Positions 15,940-23,603 of a stretch of DNA of 64,000 bases are shown here, in pieces. The stretch is from Pseudotabrizicola alkalilacus (GTDB lineage: Bacteria; Pseudomonadota; Alphaproteobacteria; Rhodobacterales; Rhodobacteraceae). The stretch is taken from NCBI RefSeq assembly GCF_003443995.1, contig NZ_QWEY01000009.1:124001-188000 (forward strand). Direction: 5' to 3'. The notes under the pieces were generated by a model. That model was not told the DNA's origin, searched no databases, and was given only the letters and a program-made list of their open reading frames with translations. The translations under genes and the position numbers were made by a program. The stretch's first letter is position 1; every line of letters begins with the position of its first letter.

Positions 15940-16730
15940 GTTGCGCCCTCCGGTTCCGGCGTGGCCAGCCCGGCATGGATTGCCGCTGCCACCGGACGCC
16001 AGGACAGCAGCCGCAGGGTGCCGTCATGGTCTTCGGCAAGGGCGGTCATGCTGTCCAGCCAGTCGCCGCAATTGGCATAGGTCAGGCCATGGTGATCGTG
16101 CAGCCCGGCAATGTGGAAATGCCCGCAGATCACGCCATGCACGCCCTTTTGCCGGGCCATGTCCACCAGACGGCGTTCGTGCTTGCGACCACGATACAGC
16201 AGCGAGTTCACGCCAGCGAGCAAGGCTTCGATCGTGCTGCGGGCTTCGGCAGACGTGTCCCGCCGCAGCACGGACAAGCCACGGTCCAGACGGCGCAGAA
16301 TATGGTCAATCCGGCTGCCCAGACGGGTCATGACGTGGGACCGCACGACGCGCGCATCGGCAATGTCACCGTGCAGCACCAGATACCTGCGCTGATCCCC
16401 GGCGTGATAGATCAGCTCATCCACCGCGACCACATCCAGACATTTCGGTTTCGGCGCCAGCGTCGGGTCGGGATCGTGGTTGCCGCGCAGATAATGGATC
16501 ACCGCCCCGGCCTGCTGACGGTCGCGCAGATGATCCAGCACACGCTGCGCATCCTCGGTCCAGTGCGGCAACAGCGGTTGCCACAGGTCAAGAACGTCAC
16601 CGACCAGAAAGTAGGATTCGGCCCGGTTGTGCTGCAGAAAGGACAAGATCAGGTCTGACCGGCTGCCCAGCGTACCCAGATGCAGGTCCGACAGAAACAG
16701 ACCTCTGTGATGCCGGATTGATCTGGTCAT
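15936..16730 (-). CDS. PlcP/LpxH-like metallophosphoesterase
   Basis: This 264-aa calcineurin-fold enzyme has all five metal/phosphate motifs: SDLHLGT, VGDVLDLW, LRGNHDPD, LVLHGDIAD and CGHFHIAG. The family includes LpxH-like UDP-diacylglucosamine hydrolases and PlcP, the phospholipase C that rhizobia and marine bacteria use to strip phosphate head groups from membrane lipids under phosphate limitation. It is the first gene of an operon with a lipid glycosyltransferase, as plcP often is, and Pho-box-like repeats lie 46 bases upstream. I therefore favour PlcP over a lipid A role, without proof. The start MTRSIRHHRG is preferred to an ATG six codons upstream. Confidence 0.78.
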   Translation of the reverse strand: MTRSIRHHRGLFLSDLHLGTLGSRSDLILSFLQHNRAESYFLVGDVLDLWQPLLPHWTEDAQRVLDHLRDRQQAGAVIHYLRGNHDPDPTLAPKPKCLDVVAVDELIYHAGDQRRYLVLHGDIADARVVRSHVMTRLGSRIDHILRRLDRGLSVLRRDTSAEARSTIEALLAGVNSLLYRGRKHERRLVDMARQKGVHGVICGHFHIAGLHDHHGLTYANCGDWLDSMTALAEDHDGTLRLLSWRPVAAAIHAGLATPEPEGAT

Positions 16731-16775
16731 GCAACTGCTCCGCGCCACCCTTTGCCCCCTCTTTCTCGCAAAAGA

Positions 16776-16815
16776 GCGACGGGCGTGTGACGGATTTGCT
16801 GCATTGCGGCGACAG
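16776..16815 (-). promoter_or_regulatory. Pho-box-like direct repeats upstream of the lipid operon
   Basis: On the minus strand, heptamers spaced exactly 11 bases read CTGTCGC, ATGCAGC, CCGTCAC and CCGTCGC, with 4-base spacers. Three of four match the CTGTCAC/T half-site of PhoB boxes at five or six of seven positions. The block ends 46 bases before the phosphatase start codon. Confidence 0.5.
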
Positions 16816-16919
16816 TTGCGGGGTCAGGGCCAGAAAGACCGGCAGATGCGCCACATTTGTAGCTGTTGCGCTGACCGGACAACACGGGCATGATTTTGGG
16901 GCATTGGCGAGGGGCCCTC

Positions 16920-17270
16920 ATGATCTCTGATGTTCTGATTGCCCTGATCGCGGCGCTTCACCTTTGGATTCTCATTCTGGAGATGTTTCTTTGGGACAAA
17001 CCCGCAGGGCTGCGCGCGTTTGGGCTGAAGCCGGAGTTTGCAACCGCGACCCGCACACTCGCCGCCAATCAGGGGCTGTATAACGGGTTTCTGGCGGCCG
17101 GGCTGATCGTCGGGCTGGTGCAAGGGGCCGAAGGCTATGCCTTCAAGCTGTTCTTCCTGATCTGCATTGCCGTCGCCGGGATCTTTGGCGCGGCGACGGC
17201 GAGCCGGAAAATTCTGTTTATCCAGACGATACCCGCCGTTTTGGCCATCGCGGCACTGCACTTCGGCTAA
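16920..17270 (+). CDS. DUF1304 family membrane protein
   Basis: The protein is small (116 aa) with four hydrophobic helices. The N-terminal ALIAALHLWILILEMFLW, followed by RAFGLKPEF and AANQGLYNGFLAAGL, is the DUF1304 pattern. The family is annotated only as a predicted small membrane protein. The ATG at 16920 is selected because GAGGGG is just upstream and because it begins helix 1; an upstream in-frame ATG would add a ten-residue leader. It is divergent from the lipid operon and stands alone. No function is proposed. Confidence 0.82.
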   Translation: MISDVLIALIAALHLWILILEMFLWDKPAGLRAFGLKPEFATATRTLAANQGLYNGFLAAGLIVGLVQGAEGYAFKLFFLICIAVAGIFGAATASRKILFIQTIPAVLAIAALHFG

Positions 17271-17289
17271 CTGTCAGCGCAAGGTAAGA

Positions 17290-18555
17290 TCAGCGGCCTG
17301 TCCATGCAAACCGCCCCGCCTCAAACGGGGTCAGCGCAATGGCGGGCGCGCGTCGCGCGGCAAGGGCGGCCACCAGCTCTGCCGTGCCCGCCGATTGGGT
17401 CAGGCCTAGGTGCCCGTGGCCAAAGGCATAGATCACCCGGTCGGCACGACGCGCACGGGCAATGACGGGCAGACTGTCGGGCAGCGACGGGCGGAAGCCC
17501 ATCCATTGCGTGCCGCCCTGCGGATCGAAACCGGGCAGAAAGGCCGCAGCCTTTTGCACCAGAACTTCCGCCCGACGGAAATTCGGCGGCAGGGTCAGCC
17601 CGCCCAGTTCCACCGCGCCGCCCACCCGCAGCCCCGCGCCGATCCGGCTGACGACAAAGCCGTGGTTGCCAAAGGTCAGATGCGTGCGCAAGCCGATGCT
17701 GTCGGTGGGAAAGGTGGTGTTGTAGCCGCGCTCGGTCTCCAGCGGAATGCGCTCGCCAAGCGTGCGTGCCAGATGATGCGACCACGCGCCCGCTGCCAGC
17801 ACGATCTGCGCCGCCCGCATCGGTCCGGTGGTGGTCTCCAGCGTCACGCCATCGCCGTCCTGCCGCAAGGCGAGAACCTCTGCGATCGCGATCTCGCCGC
17901 CCGCCTTGATGAACTGCTGCGCCAGATGCTGCGTCCAGCGCGCGGGATCGGTGGTGTTGATCCAGTCCGGCGTGAACCCGGCATGGGTAAAGCGGGGCGA
18001 CAGGCCGGGCTGAATCTCGGCAATCGCGCCGGGGCTGTCCAGCAGATCAAAGGCCACGCCATGCTGGCGGCGCAGATCCCACGCGGGCAGGCTGGCCGCG
18101 AATTGCGCCTGCCCCTCATACAACTGCAACTGCCCTTCGCGGCGCATCATCGCCTCCCCCGAGACGCGGGAGATCAGCCGCTCCAGTGCGGCGCGGGAAT
18201 GCTGCATCAGGCTGGCTTGGGCAGCGACCCCCGCGGCGTAGCGGTCGGCCCGCGTGGCCCGCCAGAAGAGCAGCATCCACGGCGCGATGGTCAGCGCATA
18301 GCGCGCCCGCAGCGACAACGGCCCCAGCGGGTCCAGCAGCCAACTCGGTGCTTTGCGCATGATACCGGGGCTGGCCAGCGGCTCGATGTCGGTAAAGGCA
18401 AAGGCCCCCGCGTTGCCCGCAGAGGTTTCGGCAGCCACGCCCTTGCGGTCCAGAATCCGTACCCGGTGCCCGTCCGTCTGCAACGCCAGCGCGGTGGTGA
18501 CGCCGATGATTCCGGCGCCGATGACGATGATGTCCAGAGTGTCAGTCGCGGCCAT
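17290..18555 (-). CDS. FAD-dependent D-amino-acid (probably cis-4-hydroxy-D-proline) dehydrogenase
   Basis: The 421-aa DAO/DadA-family oxidoreductase has the FAD dinucleotide-binding motif IIVIGAGIIGVTTAL at the N-terminus, a GNAGAFAFTDIEPLASPG block and a C-terminal GHGHLGLTQSAGTAELV flavin-contact region, all typical of DadA-type proteins. It sits directly downstream of a 4-hydroxyproline epimerase and a HypD-like deaminase. Its likely substrate is therefore cis-4-hydroxy-D-proline, oxidised to delta-1-pyrroline-4-hydroxy-2-carboxylate with electrons passed to the respiratory chain. Sequence alone cannot distinguish it from a general D-amino-acid dehydrogenase. A 66-base gap separates it from the epimerase gene. 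Confidence 0.82.
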   Translation of the reverse strand: MAATDTLDIIVIGAGIIGVTTALALQTDGHRVRILDRKGVAAETSAGNAGAFAFTDIEPLASPGIMRKAPSWLLDPLGPLSLRARYALTIAPWMLLFWRATRADRYAAGVAAQASLMQHSRAALERLISRVSGEAMMRREGQLQLYEGQAQFAASLPAWDLRRQHGVAFDLLDSPGAIAEIQPGLSPRFTHAGFTPDWINTTDPARWTQHLAQQFIKAGGEIAIAEVLALRQDGDGVTLETTTGPMRAAQIVLAAGAWSHHLARTLGERIPLETERGYNTTFPTDSIGLRTHLTFGNHGFVVSRIGAGLRVGGAVELGGLTLPPNFRRAEVLVQKAAAFLPGFDPQGGTQWMGFRPSLPDSLPVIARARRADRVIYAFGHGHLGLTQSAGTAELVAALAARRAPAIALTPFEAGRFAWTGR

Positions 18556-18621
18556 GCTACGGATCTAACCTACGCGAAGGGAGGGGAAGGGCCCGGCGCC
18601 ACAGCGGCACCGGACCGGGTG

Positions 18622-19548
18622 TCAGGCGCTGATGCCGTCCTTGAACGGATCGGCGGGGTCAAAGATCAGCGTGCTGTCGGCCATCACAAAGGCCTGCCCG
18701 GTGATCAGCGGGATCACACCGCCCGCCGCCCCCTGCCGCCAGGACAGCCGGTAGCTGCTGCCGATGATGCTTTCCTGCACAATCTCGTCGCCCTCGGCCA
18801 GCCGCCCGTCGGCGGCCAGACAGGCCAGCCGCGCCGAACAGCCGGTGCCACAGGGCGAGCGGTCATAGCTGTCGTCGGGGCACAGCACAAAGTTGCGGCT
18901 GTGCGCGGCGGGGCTGACGGCGGGGCCATAGAGGATCACGTGATCCACCATAATCCCTTGCGCCAGCACCGCCGCGCGCAGCGCGACGGTCAGGTCGGTC
19001 AGCTGGCGGATATTGTCTGGGGCCACGGGAATGGGGCTGGGGTCCACCAGAAAGAAGTGATTGCCGCCATAGGCCACATCGCCGGTGATATGCTGTGTGC
19101 CAACGCCAAAGCCGTCTACAGCAACGGTAAGCCCTTGGTGCAGACGGCGGCTTTCCACATTGGTGACGGCCACGGTATGCGCGTCGGCCACATCCACCGC
19201 CACCACCCCGACCGGGGTTTCGATCAGGTGCCGGCCCGGCCCGATCTGCCCCAGATGAAACAGCGTCACCGCCAGCCCGATGGTGCCGTGCCCGCACATG
19301 CCCAGCACGGCTGCGGCGTCAAAAAAAATCACCCCCGCCACGCAGGCCGGATCCACCGGCGGCACCAGCAGCGCGCAGACCATCGCGACCTGACCGCGCG
19401 GCTCGGCACAGACCGCGCGGCAAAACGGCTGATGGTCCTGCGCCAACCGGGCCGCGCGATCCGCCAGCGACCCGGAGCCAAGGTCCGGCCCGCCGGTCAG
19501 GATCACCCGCGTCGGCTCGCCCCCGGTATGGCTGTCGATCACATGCAT
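18622..19548 (-). CDS. 4-hydroxyproline 2-epimerase (proline racemase superfamily)
   Basis: The 308-aa enzyme contains both catalytic cysteines: C85 in MCGHGTIG and C233 in SPCGTGCSA. A Cys/Cys pair indicates a racemase/epimerase, whereas 3-hydroxyproline dehydratases carry Thr at the second site. The N-terminal IDSHTGGEPTRV block is also standard. It should interconvert trans-4-hydroxy-L-proline and cis-4-hydroxy-D-proline, the first step of the bacterial hydroxyproline pathway. Its start overlaps the end of the HypD-like gene by ten bases, so the two are translationally linked. Proline racemase activity is possible but does not fit the neighbours. Confidence 0.9.
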   Translation of the reverse strand: MHVIDSHTGGEPTRVILTGGPDLGSGSLADRAARLAQDHQPFCRAVCAEPRGQVAMVCALLVPPVDPACVAGVIFFDAAAVLGMCGHGTIGLAVTLFHLGQIGPGRHLIETPVGVVAVDVADAHTVAVTNVESRRLHQGLTVAVDGFGVGTQHITGDVAYGGNHFFLVDPSPIPVAPDNIRQLTDLTVALRAAVLAQGIMVDHVILYGPAVSPAAHSRNFVLCPDDSYDRSPCGTGCSARLACLAADGRLAEGDEIVQESIIGSSYRLSWRQGAAGGVIPLITGQAFVMADSTLIFDPADPFKDGISA

Positions 19549-20498
19549 TCAGCGATCACCCCACCCTGTTTCGACCAGTTGGCAAACCAGGCGTTGAACT
19601 GGTGGAACTGCGCCGTGCAGAACCCGGCCTGCGAGGGCGACAGCGCGTCGGTTTCATAGATATTCAGGCGATACTGTTCTTCGCCCTTCAGCACCATCAG
19701 GTGCTTGAAGTACAGCACCAGATCAACGCCTTCGTCGAATTTGGCCAGCACCGAAAACGCCTCGGCCAGCTCGCGGGCGCGCAGATCCGATTCGACACAC
19801 CCCCCCGCCGCGCGGCGTGACAGGGCGACCTGCAACAGGGTTTCCTTGGGAAAGATCGTGCCGATTCCGGTGATCGCCCCAACCGCGCCACAACGGACAA
19901 AGCCGTGATAGACCTCGGTATCAACCCCGACCATCAGGATCACCTCATCCTCCTGCGAGGTGATGTGCTCGGCTGCATAGCTCATGTCGGCCTTGCCGCC
20001 GAATTCTTTGAACCCGATCAGGTTGGGATGTTCGGCGCGCAGGGCAAAGAACAGATCGGCCTTGGTCACATAGCCATAATATGGGCTGTTGTAGATGATC
20101 GCGGGCACATTCGGGGCCGCGTCCAGAATGGCCTTGAAATGGTTGCGCTGCGCCGCGACCGACTGGCCACGCGACAACACCCGCGGGATGACCATCAGAC
20201 CCGCCGCCCCGATTTCCTGCGCATGGGCGGCATGGGCCACGGCGGATCTGGTGTTGACCGCGCCGGTGCCGACAATCACCGGCACACCCGCCGCAGTCAG
20301 CCGCGCCACGCCCTCCATCCGCTCGGCATCGCTCAACAGCGGCCAGTCACCGCACGAGCCGCAATAGACCACGCCAGACATGCCCGCCGTCATCATCTCC
20401 TGCCCCTTGCGCACCAGCGCATCGAAATCGGGACGGCGGTCAGGCGTGCAAGGGGTGAGCAGCGCGGGAATGGTGCCGTGGAAAACATCGCGATTCAT
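19539..20498 (-). CDS. Dihydrodipicolinate-synthase-family protein, probably delta-1-pyrroline-4-hydroxy-2-carboxylate deaminase (HypD-like)
   Basis: This 319-aa TIM-barrel protein of the DHDPS/NAL superfamily carries the Schiff-base lysine K164 in GFKEFGG and the catalytic Tyr136 in IIYNSP. The usual GTTGE pyruvate-carboxylate loop is replaced by GSCGDWPLL (47-55). That is not the DapA pattern and fits the deaminase subgroup found beside hydroxyproline epimerases. The product would be alpha-ketoglutarate semialdehyde, whose dehydrogenase is not in the window. It is the first gene of the three-gene minus-strand unit, with a recognisable promoter in the 131-base region shared with the XRE-cupin regulator. 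Confidence 0.82.
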   Translation of the reverse strand: MNRDVFHGTIPALLTPCTPDRRPDFDALVRKGQEMMTAGMSGVVYCGSCGDWPLLSDAERMEGVARLTAAGVPVIVGTGAVNTRSAVAHAAHAQEIGAAGLMVIPRVLSRGQSVAAQRNHFKAILDAAPNVPAIIYNSPYYGYVTKADLFFALRAEHPNLIGFKEFGGKADMSYAAEHITSQEDEVILMVGVDTEVYHGFVRCGAVGAITGIGTIFPKETLLQVALSRRAAGGCVESDLRARELAEAFSVLAKFDEGVDLVLYFKHLMVLKGEEQYRLNIYETDALSPSQAGFCTAQFHQFNAWFANWSKQGGVIAECM

Positions 20499-20588
20499 GG
20501 AAAGCTCCTGTTGGTCAGCATCTGAAAGTGCCGGTGTTGCGGTGCCGGGTCTTGGACACGCCGACAGACTGCTGCTATGTTCGACTCA

Positions 20589-20617
20589 AATATAAGCATA
20601 ATCGGTAAAACTGGTAA
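20589..20617 (-). promoter_or_regulatory. Candidate sigma-70 promoter of the hydroxyproline operon
   Basis: On the minus strand, TTACCA (-35) and TATATT (-10) are separated by exactly 17 bases in an AT-rich stretch. This is the only such pairing I saw between the divergent genes. The regulator's own promoter and operator must overlap this 131-base region. Confidence 0.5.
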
Positions 20618-20629
20618 TAAAAGAAAAAT

Positions 20630-21265
20630 ATGACTGAAACGGAAAAAACCACAAGGCTCCCGGTCGCGGATGACTGGGACAGGGAACGTCAGCAACTGCG
20701 CGTGGATCTGGGCGCGCGGATGAAAACCGTGCGCCAGTCCTGTGGTTACACGCTGGAAATGGCAGCCCAACGCTCCGGGCTGGCCTTGTCGACGATACAC
20801 AAGATCGAGAATGGCCGGGTCTCGCCGAGCTATGAAAACCTTGTAAAGATTGCCCGCGCGTATGAAATCGGCATGGAACGGCTGTTTTCGGCAGAGCACG
20901 AGGCGGCGCCCACCACGCGGTTGACCGTGACCAAAGCGGGCGAGGGGCGCAAGGTGCGCTCCAGGAACTTTGAATACGAAGTGTTGTGCAATGCGCTGGC
21001 CGAAAAAAAGATCATCCCGTTGGTGACACTTGTGGAAAAACGCGCGCCCCTGACGCCCGCCGATCTGGAATCGCATACCGGTGAAGAGACGCTTTACGTG
21101 CTGTCTGGCCGGGTTGAGCTGACGGTGGAGCATTACCAGCCGGTGATTCTGGACGTCGGCGATTGCGCTTATTTTGACAGCACGCTGAAACACGGTTTGC
21201 GCGCGCTGGATGATGTTGAAACCAAAGTATTCTGGGCCTGCACTTATACCGATGTCGCGAACTGA
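20630..21265 (+). CDS. XRE-family transcriptional regulator with C-terminal cupin domain
   Basis: The protein (211 aa) has an N-terminal Xre helix-turn-helix at about residues 28-82 (MKTVRQSCGYTLEMAAQRSG, then LALSTIHKIENGRVSPSYE) and a cupin sensor domain at the C-terminus (SHTGEETLYVLSGRVELTV, DVGDCAYFD). Such regulators often control amino-acid catabolic genes and sense a small molecule with the cupin. It is divergent from the hydroxyproline operon, so it most likely controls that operon in response to hydroxyproline or an intermediate. Activator or repressor status is not visible. Confidence 0.88.
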   Translation: MTETEKTTRLPVADDWDRERQQLRVDLGARMKTVRQSCGYTLEMAAQRSGLALSTIHKIENGRVSPSYENLVKIARAYEIGMERLFSAEHEAAPTTRLTVTKAGEGRKVRSRNFEYEVLCNALAEKKIIPLVTLVEKRAPLTPADLESHTGEETLYVLSGRVELTVEHYQPVILDVGDCAYFDSTLKHGLRALDDVETKVFWACTYTDVAN

Positions 21266-21471
21266 AACGGTGCCCTTTCCCGTCACAGCCGAATGCTTTT
21301 GCGAAAAGAACCGCCTTGCTATCCGTTCCGTCCAAGCGGCACAGAATTCCGACAGATGCAGCGGCGAGCGGACAACACAGCGATAGCTTTGATGGATTTC
21401 GGAAATATGTTCCGGATAATGGCGGTGTGATCGGCTGATTTTGCCCTAAGAGAGATTGAACAGCCCTGAAT

Positions 21472-21507
21472 GTGGAACTATTTCCCGGTGATCTTGGGAA
21501 TATCCAC
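21472..21507 (+). promoter_or_regulatory. 5' leader hairpin covering the cysA ribosome-binding site
   Basis: GTGGA (21472-21476) pairs with TCCAC (21503-21507), and TATTTCCC (21479-21486) pairs with GGGAATA (21496-21502), leaving a 9-nt loop and small bulges. The right arm contains the only Shine-Dalgarno-like GGGA and abuts the ATG at 21508, so folding would hide the initiation region. Confidence 0.55.
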
Positions 21508-22605
21508 ATGACAATCGCCATCTCATCGCTGACCAAAAGCTTCGGGCCGACTGCGGTCTTGCGTGGCATTGACCTGAGCATCAACGACGGAGAGCTGGTG
21601 GCGCTGCTGGGGCCTTCCGGCTCTGGCAAGACGACCCTGCTCAAGATCATCGCCGGGCTGGACTGGCCCGATGCGGGCGGACTGGTCGTCAACGGCCAGA
21701 ACTGGCTGGATCTGCCCGCGCAAAAGCGGCGCATCGGCTTTGTGTTCCAGCACTACGCCCTATTCCCGCATATGACCGTGCGCGACAACATCGCCTTTGG
21801 CCTGAGCGTGCGCCCCCGCGCCGAGCGTCCCGGCAAATCGGTGATCGCGGCAAAGGTGACCGAGCTGTTGGCGCTGTTGCAGATCCCGCATCTGGCCGAC
21901 CGCTACCCCACCCAGCTTTCGGGCGGGCAGCGGCAGCGTGTGGCGCTTGGCCGCGCGCTTGCCATCGAACCGGCGGTGCTGTTGCTGGACGAACCCTTTG
22001 GCGCGCTGGATGCCGCCATCCGCCGCGACCTGCGCCGCTGGCTGCGCGAGGTGCATCAACAGACCGGATCAACGACGCTGTTCGTGACCCATGATCAAGA
22101 AGAGGCGTTTGAGCTTGCCGACCGCGTGGTCGTGATGGGCGAGGGCCGGATCGAGCAGATCGGCAGCGCTGACCAGATTCATGACCGCCCGGCCTCGCCC
22201 TTTGTCGCCCGCTTCATGGGGGCCGTGGTCGAGCTTCCCGTGACCCTGCGCGCCGGCCGGGCCGAGGCTGCGGGGCTCGATGCCCGCGCACTGGAACGCC
22301 GGGCGATGGCCGATGGCCCCGCGCAGCTGTTCCTGCGTCCCGACGCCATCGCGCTGGAAGCAGACCCGGCAAGCCCATGGGTTCTGGCGCATAAATCCAG
22401 CAATGGCGCGATGATCCGCGCCAGCATGCGCCGCGCCGATGGCACCGAAGTTCCCGTCGATCTGCTGCGTCATTCCGCGCCCGATCTGACCCTTGGCACC
22501 GCTTACCGCCTGCGCCCCCTGACCGGCGCGGTTTTCGCTTTGGACGGCATCGCCCAGAGCGACGCGCCCCGTCCGCTTCCCATTCTCAAGGAGAAACGCC
22601 AATGA
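21508..22605 (+). CDS. cysA: Sulfate/thiosulfate ABC transporter, ATP-binding subunit CysA
   Basis: The protein (365 aa from MTIAISSLTKSFGP) is a complete ABC ATPase: Walker A GPSGSGKTT, Q-loop VFQHYALFPHMTV, signature [15 protein letters not shown], Walker B LLLDEPFGALD and switch His in VTHDQEEA. About 120 C-terminal residues form a TOBE-like regulatory domain. It energises sulfate import through CysT/CysW. It is the first gene here, whereas in E. coli cysA follows the permeases. It overlaps the binding-protein gene (ATGA). The ATG at 21508 was preferred to a GTG 12 codons upstream because the latter lies in the leader hairpin. Confidence 0.92.
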   Translation: MTIAISSLTKSFGPTAVLRGIDLSINDGELVALLGPSGSGKTTLLKIIAGLDWPDAGGLVVNGQNWLDLPAQKRRIGFVFQHYALFPHMTVRDNIAFGLSVRPRAERPGKSVIAAKVTELLALLQIPHLADRYPTQLSGGQRQRVALGRALAIEPAVLLLDEPFGALDAAIRRDLRRWLREVHQQTGSTTLFVTHDQEEAFELADRVVVMGEGRIEQIGSADQIHDRPASPFVARFMGAVVELPVTLRAGRAEAAGLDARALERRAMADGPAQLFLRPDAIALEADPASPWVLAHKSSNGAMIRASMRRADGTEVPVDLLRHSAPDLTLGTAYRLRPLTGAVFALDGIAQSDAPRPLPILKEKRQ

Positions 22606-23603
22606 AACACGGATTGATCAAGGCCGCCGTTTTGGCCGCCAGCCTCGGGGTCGCCGCCCCCGTCGCCGCACAGGACAGCATCCTGAACGTCAGCTACGAC
22701 ATCGCGCGTGAGCTGTTCGAGGCACTGAACCCGGCGTTCATCGCCAAGTGGAAGGCTGACACCGGCCGCGATCTGACCATTGACCAAAGCCATGGCGGAT
22801 CGTCGCGTCAGGCCCGCGCCATCCTGGAAGGGCTGGCCGCCGATGTGGTGACCTTCAATCAGGAAACCGACATTGACGTGCTGGCCGAGGGCGGTCTTTT
22901 GCCCGCTGACTGGCGTGACAAGCTGCCGAACGGTGCCTCGCCCTATTACTCGCTGCCCGCGTTTCTGGTGCGCGCGGGCAACCCCAAGAACATTCAGGAC
23001 TGGTCGGATCTTGCCCGTGAAGACGTGGCCCCGATTTTCCCCAACCCGAAAACCAGCGGCAACGCGCGCTATACCTATCTGGCCGCCTACGCCTACGGGC
23101 TGGAACAGAACGGCGGCGACCATGCAAAGGCGCAGGAGTTTGTGAAAGCAATCCTGTCTTCGGTGCCGGTGTTCGACACCGGCGGCCGCGCCGCCACCCA
23201 AACCTTTGCCGAGCGGGAGCTGGGTGATGTGCTGGTGACCTTTGAGGCCGAAACCGGCGGGATTGCCCGCGAATATGCCGACAAGGGGTTCGAGCGCGTG
23301 ACGCCCTCGCTCTCGCTGTTCGCCGCGTTCCCGGCGGCTGTGGTTGCGGAAAATGCAGAGAAGAAAGGCACGACCGAGGTGGCGACGGCCTATCTGGAAT
23401 GGCTGTATTCGCCTGAGGCACAGGATATTCTGGCGCAGAACTTCTACCGGGTGAACGATGCCGAAGTGTCGGCGAAATACGCCGCCGACTTCCCCGAGGT
23501 GCGTCTGGTCACGGTGGATGAGGTCTTTGGCGGCTGGGATGCGATCCGGGCCGAGCATCTGGCCGATGGCGCGATCCTCGATCAGGTGTTTGTCAACCAA
23601 TGA
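22602..23603 (+). CDS. sbp: Periplasmic sulfate-binding protein
   Basis: The precursor (333 aa) has a 23-residue signal peptide ending AAPVAAQ. The mature protein shows the sulfate-binding family pattern: LNVSYDIARELFEALNPAF, DQSHGGSSRQARAILEG and LAADVVTFNQETDID. The Gly-Ser-rich and SGNARYTYLAAY loops bind the oxyanion by main-chain NH groups in this family. It delivers sulfate or thiosulfate to CysTWA. It overlaps cysA by four bases and cysT by four bases, so expression of the whole set is coupled. Confidence 0.92.
   Translation: MKHGLIKAAVLAASLGVAAPVAAQDSILNVSYDIARELFEALNPAFIAKWKADTGRDLTIDQSHGGSSRQARAILEGLAADVVTFNQETDIDVLAEGGLLPADWRDKLPNGASPYYSLPAFLVRAGNPKNIQDWSDLAREDVAPIFPNPKTSGNARYTYLAAYAYGLEQNGGDHAKAQEFVKAILSSVPVFDTGGRAATQTFAERELGDVLVTFEAETGGIAREYADKGFERVTPSLSLFAAFPAAVVAENAEKKGTTEVATAYLEWLYSPEAQDILAQNFYRVNDAEVSAKYAADFPEVRLVTVDEVFGGWDAIRAEHLADGAILDQVFVNQ

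Noticed and set aside
15936-16730. Naming the phosphatase lpxH.
   Set aside because: The five metallophosphatase motifs are shared by LpxH and PlcP; operon partners favour PlcP, so no symbol was assigned.
17410-19659. A 749-codon plus-strand frame through the hydroxyproline genes.
   Set aside because: It is antisense to three recognisable enzymes and has typical noise composition.
21400-21414. CGGAA-ATATG-TTCCG palindrome upstream of cysA as a possible operator.
   Set aside because: Five-base arms are expected by chance at this frequency and there is no supporting second copy; kept only as a note.
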